Below are positions 58,484 through 64,000 of a DNA stretch of 64,000 nucleotides, piece by piece. Source of the stretch: Pseudogemmobacter humi. GTDB lineage: Bacteria; Pseudomonadota; Alphaproteobacteria; Rhodobacterales; Rhodobacteraceae. The DNA lies in NCBI RefSeq assembly GCF_900609055.1, contig NZ_UXAW01000052.1, forward strand, positions 16,136 to 80,135. The letters run 5' to 3'. Position 1 is the first letter of the stretch, and every line of letters begins with the position of its first letter. The translations under genes were made by a program, and so were the position numbers. The notes below the pieces were generated by a model. It ran no database searches, had not been told where the DNA came from, and saw only the letters and a program-made list of their open reading frames with translations.

Positions 58484-58819
58484 TCAGCCCGCATGGCTGA
58501 GGCCCTGATCGACCGCGGCATGAATGGTGAAAACCGAATCCATCCGGGTCAGACGGAACACTTTCTCGACCGTCGGGGTCAGCCCGGCGAGTTCCAGCCG
58601 CCGCTCGGGCGCGAGCAGCTTCATCACCGCGACCACCGCGCCAAGCCCCGAGGAATCAAGGAAATTCACCCGCGACAGATCCAGGATCACCCGCGCCGAC
58701 CGCTCGGCGATCAGATCGCGCATCCCCTCTTTGAAGCGGATCGCCCCGGCCGCGTCGATCCGGTCCTCTTCCACCCGGATGACGAGGGTGTCTGCCTGTT
58801 TCTCGGATTGCAGCGACAT
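58484..58819 (-). CDS. STAS-domain anti-anti-sigma factor
   Basis: RsbV/SpoIIAA-like protein of 111 residues. The phosphorylatable Ser is in LDLSRVNFLDSSGLGAVVAV. The ATG at 58819 has AGGAAGGG upstream. With the next gene it forms a partner-switching module. No sigma factor or PP2C phosphatase gene lies in the window, so the target is elsewhere. Confidence 0.9.
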   Translation of the reverse strand: MSLQSEKQADTLVIRVEEDRIDAAGAIRFKEGMRDLIAERSARVILDLSRVNFLDSSGLGAVVAVMKLLAPERRLELAGLTPTVEKVFRLTRMDSVFTIHAAVDQGLSHAG

Positions 58820-58889
58820 GTTCCGGCCCTTCCTGACTGACTCGCAGCCAGTCTGGGGCAAAATCCTTAGCAAGCGGTAAGCGGAAACC

Positions 58890-59216
58890 TCAGTTCAGCT
58901 GGAACTGCAAGGGATAGCGTCCGTCCTCGAAATCGCCGAACAGATCCGACAGATCGGGGTGATCGACCGGCTCGCCGGTCTCGTCGGGGATCAGGTTCTG
59001 CTCGGACACATAAGCGACGTAATAGCTTTGGTCGTTCTCGGCGAGGAGGTGGTAGAACGGCTGATCGCGGGAGGGGCGGCTGTCCTCGGGGATGTTCTCA
59101 TACCATTCCTCGGTGTTCGAGAACATGGCATCCACATCGAAGACCACACCGCGAAACGTGTGTTTGCGATGCCTGAGCACCTGTCCGATGTGATACTTAG
59201 CTTCGGCCTTGAACAT
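58890..59216 (-). CDS. hspQ: heat shock protein HspQ
   Basis: HspQ/YccV-like protein of 108 residues: AKYHIGQVLRHRKHTFRGVV, FDVDAMFSNTEEWYENIPED and QPFYHLLAENDQSYYVAYVS. In Enterobacteria HspQ stimulates Lon and binds hemimethylated DNA in vitro; here the role is inferred by family. The ATG at 59216 starts the conserved part. Confidence 0.93.
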   Translation of the reverse strand: MFKAEAKYHIGQVLRHRKHTFRGVVFDVDAMFSNTEEWYENIPEDSRPSRDQPFYHLLAENDQSYYVAYVSEQNLIPDETGEPVDHPDLSDLFGDFEDGRYPLQFQLN

Positions 59217-59305
59217 CTGACAGTCCCCCATCCGGTAACTACCGCCGCGGGCGGGGGCTTGTCCACAACCGACATGAGCCGGGGAGCGACTCAGCCGGAA
59301 ACAGT

Positions 59306-59326
59306 CTGTGAACCTTATTTTCACAG
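59306..59326. promoter_or_regulatory. dyad between hspQ and the lipoprotein gene
   Basis: CTGTGAA - 7 bases - TTCACAG, perfect arms, about 90 bases upstream of hspQ and 130 upstream of the plus-strand gene. It is a plausible operator for a dimeric regulator. The AT-rich centre is unusual locally. Confidence 0.4.
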
Positions 59327-59456
59327 TCGGGCCGCAAGGAAGCCCCGCCCCCTCGCGCAGAACTTACCGGGGAAGCCGCCGATGGGCCGCCGCGGCAGGT
59401 TCCCCCCGCCCCGGCCTTGCGCTATACTCAGGCAAAACAAGACGCACGAGGGGCAG

Positions 59457-60044
59457 ATGAGCAGGTTTCTCCGTGCAGCGCTGCTGTTGTTGTTCCTTGC
59501 CTCCTGTGGCGGGGGCTCGGGCAAATTTTCGGCGCCGCGCGATCTCGACAATGCTTGCGCGATCGTTCGCGAAAGGCCGCAGTATCTGCGCGCCATGAAG
59601 GCGACCGAGCGCCGGTGGGGCATTCCGATCCATGTGCAGATGGCAACGATCCACCAGGAATCGAAGTTCATCGGCAATGCGCAGACACCGCATCGCTGGG
59701 CGCTCGGGGTGATCCCGATGGGGCGCCAGAGCACCGCCTACGGCTACAGCCAGGCGCTGAACGGCACCTGGGAGGAATATGTGAAATCCCAGGGCGGCGG
59801 CGGCAAGAAGCGTGACCGGATCGAGCATGCCACCGATTTCATGGGCTGGTATATGGACGAATCCTCGCGTCGGCTGGGCATATCCAAACAGGATGCCGAG
59901 GCGCAGTATCTCGCCTATCACGAGGGCCGCGCCGGCTATGCCAAACAGAGCTACCTGGCCAAACCCTGGCTGGTCGAAGTGGCGGCAAAGGTCGGCCGGC
60001 GGTCGGAAATGTATCAGATGCAGTTGCAAAGCTGCGGGCGCTGA
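59457..60044 (+). CDS. lytic-transglycosylase-like lipoprotein
   Basis: Predicted outer-membrane or periplasmic lipoprotein of 195 residues. It has a signal and lipobox (LLLFLASCGGG, Cys near 18), then an SLT-like domain with the catalytic-Glu type motif IHQESKFIGNAQTP, AYGYSQALNGTWEEY and a Tyr-rich end (YLAYHEGRAGYAKQSYLAKP). It probably cleaves or binds peptidoglycan. It converges with lolA. Confidence 0.87.
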   Translation: MSRFLRAALLLLFLASCGGGSGKFSAPRDLDNACAIVRERPQYLRAMKATERRWGIPIHVQMATIHQESKFIGNAQTPHRWALGVIPMGRQSTAYGYSQALNGTWEEYVKSQGGGGKKRDRIEHATDFMGWYMDESSRRLGISKQDAEAQYLAYHEGRAGYAKQSYLAKPWLVEVAAKVGRRSEMYQMQLQSCGR

Positions 60045-60059
60045 ACGCCCGCAGACGCA

Positions 60060-60677
60060 TCAGTTGCCGCTGCGTTTGCTCATCTCGATCGGGATCGAGA
60101 ACATGTTGTCGCCGAGGCTGCCGCCCTTCTTCATCTGACCGAGGATGACGGTGGTCTTCTGGCCCAGATCATCGGTGATCACCCATTGCCGCAGTTCCAC
60201 CGGATCGGCGGTGAACACCAGTTCGATCGTGCCGTATTCGGGATGTTCGGGGTCCTGGGCGGTGACGCGGGTCGAGGTGCCGTCCTCGCGGTGGCCGATC
60301 ACCGTCCGGGCCTTGCCGAGGTCGATGTTCGCCGCAAGGATCAGGTTCAGCGGCGTGCGGCGCAGAGGATATTGTTCCGGCCCCATGTTCGACTTGCCGT
60401 CGAAGATCGCGACGTTTCCGGCGCTGGCCAGCACCAGCGAGCGGTCGGGCGGGGCGTATTGAAAGCGCACCCGGCCGGGGCGGCGGATGAAGATCTTGCC
60501 GGTCGAGACCGATCCGTCGCCGTTGATCTGCGTGAAATCCGCCTCCACCGTGGTCAGGCCGTTCAGATATTTCGACAAGGTGGCGAGAGACAGCTTCTGC
60601 GCCAGCGCCGGGCGGCCGGCCAGGACAAGCGGCAGAGCAAGGGCGAGCGGGGCGAAAAGCGCGGTGCGACGGTTCAT
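60060..60677 (-). CDS. lolA: outer-membrane lipoprotein carrier LolA
   Basis: Periplasmic chaperone taking lipoproteins from LolCDE to the outer membrane. The 205 residues have a signal peptide (MNRRTALFAPLALALPLVLA) and a LolA core with LTTVEADFTQINGDGS, IFIRRPGRVRFQYAPPD and LVFTADPVELRQWVITD. In relatives lolA often lies directly after ftsK; here about 1.4 kb separates them. Confidence 0.92.
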   Translation of the reverse strand: MNRRTALFAPLALALPLVLAGRPALAQKLSLATLSKYLNGLTTVEADFTQINGDGSVSTGKIFIRRPGRVRFQYAPPDRSLVLASAGNVAIFDGKSNMGPEQYPLRRTPLNLILAANIDLGKARTVIGHREDGTSTRVTAQDPEHPEYGTIELVFTADPVELRQWVITDDLGQKTTVILGQMKKGGSLGDNMFSIPIEMSKRSGN

Positions 60678-60868
60678 GGGCCGGAATATACCCGCTGACG
60701 CAAGCGCCGGAAATCCCCCTGAAATATCGCTCGCAGCTTTGTGCCGGGGCGTGAGGCTGGCATAAGAGCGGCGCCGCAGCCGGCGGCACATAGCCAAATG
60801 CCTGCCCACTCCTTAGGGTCGTCTCCGTCCGCATATATCAGACCGCAGGAGGCGCAAAGGAACGGCAT
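60674..60868 (-). CDS. possible small zinc-ribbon-like protein upstream of lolA
   Basis: Open frame of 64 residues from the ATG at 60868, with FLCASCGLIYADGDD and WLCAAGCGAAL, two Cys pairs like a zinc ribbon. Its TGA overlaps the lolA ATG by four bases (ATGA). Against it: no clear ribosome binding site, and third codon positions (CTA, ATA, TCA, ACA, GTA) less GC-rich than in neighbouring genes. It could be chance. Confidence 0.3.
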   Translation of the reverse strand: MPFLCASCGLIYADGDDPKEWAGIWLCAAGCGAALMPASRPGTKLRAIFQGDFRRLRQRVYSGP

Positions 60869-61119
60869 CGGCGCTGCAAACCGGATCATCGCACCCGTCG
60901 CCGGCACTTCCCCTTGCACGTCGCTAAATGCCATCGACGCAACGACATTCCCGTGGCAGCAGCGTGATTTTCAGCGGCGGCAACCGGATTTCGCGCCCGC
61001 GCGACTGGCAAGCCTCCGCCGAGCCGCCCGCCACTCGCCGCACCGTGGGAAAGCCGGCTTGACCTTGAGTCAATCCGCCCCGACAGTCCGCCCCGACCGC
61101 CTGACCGGAGAGAGACCGA
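60678..61119. other. lolA-pmtA divergent region
   Basis: About 440 bases between the lolA start and the methyltransferase start, holding only the doubtful 64-residue frame. Promoters for both directions should lie here. GC is lower than around it, which fits an inserted segment. Confidence 0.45.
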
Positions 61120-61731
61120 ATGAAAGCCAATGCCGTCACTGCTTCCTACAAACGCTGGGCTCCGGTCTATGATTCCGTCTTTGGCCGGCTGCTGCACGAA
61201 GGGCGGCAGCGGGCCGCGGGTCATGCTACGGCACGGGGCGGCGAGGTGCTGGAAGTGGGTGTCGGCACCGGCCTTGCGCTGCCGCTTTACGGCCCCGGCG
61301 TGAAGATCACCGGCATCGACTTTTCCGCCGAGATGCTGGCGCGCGCCGAAGAGAAGGTGCGCCAGCACGGCATGGAAAACGTCACCCTGCGGCAGATGGA
61401 TGCGCAGAAGCTCGACTTTCCCGACGCCAGTTTCGACACGGTGTCGGCGATGCATGTGCTCTCGGTGGTGCCCGATCCCGAACAGGCCCTGTCCGAGATC
61501 GCCCGGGTCTGCCGCCCCGGCGCGCATGTGCTGATCACCAATCACTTCGCCGCCGACAAGGGCGCGCTGAAACTGGCCGAGCGGCTGATCCAGCCGTTGC
61601 AGCACCATCTGGGCTGGCAGGCGGATTTCCCGATCGCCCGGGTGCTGGGCGATCCGCGGCTGCGCATGGTCGAACGCCGCCCGCTGCCGCCGCTCGGGGT
61701 GATGACCTGGCTGGTCTTGGAGCGGATCTGA
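61120..61731 (+). CDS. pmtA: phosphatidylethanolamine N-methyltransferase (PmtA-like)
   Basis: SAM-dependent methyltransferase of 203 residues resembling the Rhodobacter-type PmtA, which makes phosphatidylcholine by three methylations of phosphatidylethanolamine. It starts ASYKRWAPVYDSVFGRLLHE. The SAM site is VLEVGVGTGLALPLYG, then ITGIDFSAEMLARAEEKV and RPGAHVLITNHF. A GGAGAGAGACC leader precedes the ATG. If not PmtA, it is a related class I methyltransferase. It stands on the plus strand between the minus-strand genes of the ftsK-lolA region. Confidence 0.85.
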   Translation: MKANAVTASYKRWAPVYDSVFGRLLHEGRQRAAGHATARGGEVLEVGVGTGLALPLYGPGVKITGIDFSAEMLARAEEKVRQHGMENVTLRQMDAQKLDFPDASFDTVSAMHVLSVVPDPEQALSEIARVCRPGAHVLITNHFAADKGALKLAERLIQPLQHHLGWQADFPIARVLGDPRLRMVERRPLPPLGVMTWLVLERI

Positions 61732-61744
61732 ACGCCGCGGGCAC

Positions 61745-62050
61745 CTATTCTGAGGTGTCGAGGAACAGGGTCAGATCCAGCGTCGAATAGGCATATCGGG
61801 TGCGGTCGATCTCGTAGCGCGCGGCGGGATGGCCGTTCAGCAGCCCGGTGGACCACTGGCCCTGGCGGTTGTGTTCCACCCATTCGAAGGCCACGCCGGA
61901 CAGGCGGAAGGTCGCGCCCGCCTCATGCCAGGCAACGCTGCAATCCTCGGTTCCCGATGCGCCCGAGACCATATCGAAATAATCGCAGGTCTCCGCCCGG
62001 GCCGCGCCGGCGGCCAGGATCAGGGCCGCCGTTACAAGGCTTCGTCTCAT
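61745..62050 (-). CDS. small secreted protein of unknown function
   Basis: Protein of 101 residues with a signal peptide (VTAALILAAGAARA) and two cysteines early in the mature part (ETCDYFDMVSG, TEDCSVAW). No family recognised. It starts 12 bases after the ftsK stop and is probably cotranscribed. It converges with pmtA, with 13 bases between the stops. Confidence 0.75.
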   Translation of the reverse strand: MRRSLVTAALILAAGAARAETCDYFDMVSGASGTEDCSVAWHEAGATFRLSGVAFEWVEHNRQGQWSTGLLNGHPAARYEIDRTRYAYSTLDLTLFLDTSE

Positions 62051-62062
62051 CCGCCGCCCTCC

Positions 62063-64000
62063 TCAGGTCTCGGGGATCAGGATCTCGCGTTTGCCGACAT
62101 GGTTCGCAGCGGTGACCACGCCCTCTTCCTCCATCTGCTCCACAAGGCGCGCGGCCTTGTTGTAGCCGATGCCCAGCTTGCGCTGGATATAAGAGGTCGA
62201 GCATTTGCGGTCCTTCGCCACGATGGCCACCGCCTGGTCGTAGAGCGCATCCTCGCCATCGGTATTGCCGCCAAGGCCCAGCACCGCGTCGATGTCGGGG
62301 GCGCTGTCCTCGTCCGGCCCCTCGACCACGCCCGACATATAGCTGGGCGGGCCGAAGCTCTTGAGGTGGTTGACGATTTCCTCGACCTCTTCATCCGAGA
62401 CGAAGGGGCCGTGGATCCGCGCGATGCGCTGGCCGTTGCCCATGTAGAGCATGTCGCCCTGGCCCAGAAGCTGCTCGGCGCCCATTTCGCCCAGGATGGT
62501 GCGGCTGTCGATCTTCGAGGTCACCTGGAACGAGATCCGGGTCGGGAAGTTCGCCTTGATCGTGCCGGTGATCACATCGACCGAGGGCCGCTGCGTCGCC
62601 ATGATCAGATGGATTCCGCTCGCCCGCGCCATCTGCGCAAGGCGCTGGATACAGGCTTCGATCTCTTTCCCGGCGACCATCATCAGATCGGCCATCTCGT
62701 CGACGATCACGACGATATAGGGGAAGGGCTGCGGCGCGAATTCCTCGGTCTCGAACACCGGATCGCCGGTCTCATCGTCGAATCCGGTCTGGATCGTGCG
62801 TTTGAACATCTCGCCCTTGGCAAGTGCCTCGCGCACGCGGCCGTTGTAGCCCTCGATGTTGCGCACGCCCATGCGCGACATCTTGCGATAGCGCTCTTCC
62901 ATCTCGCCCACGACCCATTTCAGGGCGACGACCGCCTTTTTCGGATCGGTCACCACAGGCGACAGCAGATGCGGGATCCCGTCATAAACGGAAAGCTCCA
63001 GCATCTTCGGGTCGATCATGATCAGCCGGCATTCCTCGGGCGTCAGCTTGTAGAGAAGCGACAGGATCATGGTGTTGATCGCCACCGATTTCCCCGAGCC
63101 GGTGGTCCCGGCGATCAGCAGGTGGGGCATCTTGGCAAGGTTCGCCACCACCGAGCCGCCGCCGATATCCTTGCCGAGCGCCAGCGGCAGCCGCTGCTGG
63201 CCGTCGCCGAATTCGCGGCTGGCGAGGATCTCGCGCAGGACGACCTTCTCGCGATGCGCATTCGGCAATTCGATCCCGATCACCGAGCGGCCCGGCACGG
63301 TCGAGACCCGCGCGGACAGCGCCGACATCGAGCGCGCGATATCGTCGGCAAGGCCGATCACGCGGCTGGCCTTCAGCCCCGGCGCGGGTTCCAGCTCATA
63401 CATGGTGACGACCGGGCCGGGGCGGACCGAGACGATCTCGCCCTTCACCCCGTAATCGTCCAGCACCGATTCCAGCATCCGGGCGTTTTCTTCCAGCGCC
63501 TCGTCGGAAAGCTGGGTGCCGGCATTGCCCGAGGGCGCAGACAACAGCGCCAGCGGCGGCAGTTCGTATTCGATCTGCGGTTCTTCAAAGCGCAGGCTGG
63601 GCTGAGCCTCGGCCTGGGCGCGCACCGAGGGCTGGAGCGGCTTTTTCACCGCGGGCTGCACGATCGGGCGGCGGTCGAGCACCGGGGCGACGCGCGGCGC
63701 GGCCATGACCGGCGCCGGGTCGTAATCGGGCTCGTAATCCTCGTCGGGCTGCCATTCGGCCTCGTCGGCCGCGAACATGTTGTCCGCGGGCTCGTCCCAG
63801 ACGGGCGCGGCGGCGGGTGCGGCCACGCGCGGGCGGGCGGCAAAGACCGGCGGCTCCTGGCGCATGGAAAGCTCCGGCGCCGGGGTGAAGCCCGGATCGT
63901 CGTCGCTCCAGGAGGTATCGGCGTAATCGTCTTCCCAGTCCTGGGCCTCCATCTGCGCGGCTTCGGCGAGGGCGATGGCCTGGGCGGCGGTCACGGGGGG
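62063..64000 (-). CDS. ftsK: DNA translocase FtsK, N-terminal part missing
   Basis: Septal DNA pump that moves chromosome ends to the daughter cells. The visible 646 codons hold an acidic/Pro linker, then the motor with Walker A GTTGSGKS (near 63100) and Walker B region [14 protein letters not shown]. The C-terminal gamma (KOPS-binding winged-helix) domain ([20 protein letters not shown]) follows. The N-terminal membrane domain lies beyond the right edge; the open frame runs to base 64000 in frame. A GTG at 63994 is not the true start. Confidence 0.96.
   Translation of the reverse strand, partial: PPVTAAQAIALAEAAQMEAQDWEDDYADTSWSDDDPGFTPAPELSMRQEPPVFAARPRVAAPAAAPVWDEPADNMFAADEAEWQPDEDYEPDYDPAPVMAAPRVAPVLDRRPIVQPAVKKPLQPSVRAQAEAQPSLRFEEPQIEYELPPLALLSAPSGNAGTQLSDEALEENARMLESVLDDYGVKGEIVSVRPGPVVTMYELEPAPGLKASRVIGLADDIARSMSALSARVSTVPGRSVIGIELPNAHREKVVLREILASREFGDGQQRLPLALGKDIGGGSVVANLAKMPHLLIAGTTGSGKSVAINTMILSLLYKLTPEECRLIMIDPKMLELSVYDGIPHLLSPVVTDPKKAVVALKWVVGEMEERYRKMSRMGVRNIEGYNGRVREALAKGEMFKRTIQTGFDDETGDPVFETEEFAPQPFPYIVVIVDEMADLMMVAGKEIEACIQRLAQMARASGIHLIMATQRPSVDVITGTIKANFPTRISFQVTSKIDSRTILGEMGAEQLLGQGDMLYMGNGQRIARIHGPFVSDEEVEEIVNHLKSFGPPSYMSGVVEGPDEDSAPDIDAVLGLGGNTDGEDALYDQAVAIVAKDRKCSTSYIQRKLGIGYNKAARLVEQMEEEGVVTAANHVGKREILIPET

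Overview
This window is about 64 kb of a GC-rich chromosome with very dense coding. The gene content points to an alphaproteobacterium of the order Rhodobacterales, probably a Rhodobacter- or Paracoccus-like member. The signs are an F1-ATPase operon without F0 genes, the rpoZ-rsh-pdxJ-acpS-lepB-rnc-era-recO block, a long acyl-CoA dehydrogenase of the methylsuccinyl-CoA dehydrogenase type (ethylmalonyl-CoA pathway), three tandem peptide-deformylase-like genes beside fmt, a Hint-domain protein, and DUF1491, DUF2125, DUF3429 and DUF3859 proteins. Family assignments were made by eye from the translated sequence, and no database was searched.

Layout. 1-3.8 kb: atpH-A-G-D on the minus strand, with atpD cut by the left edge. 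4.2-8.3 kb: a methyltransferase divergent from gloB, then clpA with a clear terminator. 8.6-9.6 kb: an Mrr-type restriction endonuclease broken by at least one frameshift. 9.6-12.5 kb: a MotA/ExbB-like channel gene with a MotB/OmpA-like partner. 12.6-19.9 kb: chaC, a DUF2125 protein, an extensin-family protein, tyrA-hisC, yqhA, rpsD and a Hint-domain gene. 20-25.2 kb: yqgE, a DsbD-like protein, a DUF3859 protein, mcd and an MFS transporter. 25.4-34.6 kb: one long minus-strand run from folK and rpoZ to recO covering RNA processing, (p)ppGpp, secretion, vitamin B6 and acyl-carrier activation. 34.7-39.6 kb: a plus-strand run with a NYN-domain protein, ispH, a LysE exporter and rnhA. 40-42.7 kb: def-def-def-fmt. 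42.8-48 kb: a C-S lyase, an L,D-transpeptidase, cobD, a glycosyltransferase and a MOSC protein. 48-51.5 kb: smc. 51.6-57.1 kb: a GFA protein, a flavin reductase, and a compact minus-strand operon ggt - free-methionine-sulfoxide reductase - double GFA - homocysteine methyltransferase - RluA. 57.1-58 kb holds no convincing gene but carries a hexanucleotide microsatellite and a long inverted repeat. 58-64 kb: an RsbW/STAS pair, hspQ, a lytic-transglycosylase-like lipoprotein, lolA, a phospholipid N-methyltransferase gene and the 3' part of ftsK.

Most of the window is housekeeping: energy, translation start and end processing, chromosome segregation (smc, ftsK), envelope and stress response. I found no CRISPR array, tRNA, rRNA, prophage or complete defence system. 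The most interesting non-gene signal is a family of at least eleven structured intergenic repeats. Each has one or two GC hairpins whose sequence varies while pairing is kept, then a fixed GGGTATTT core and a CAGGRTGAAAG-like tail. Most lie just after stop codons and some form tail-to-tail pairs. Other points of note are a deformylase paralogue that has lost its metal-binding Cys and catalytic Glu, the frameshifted Mrr gene, and several non-ATG starts supported by good ribosome binding sites.
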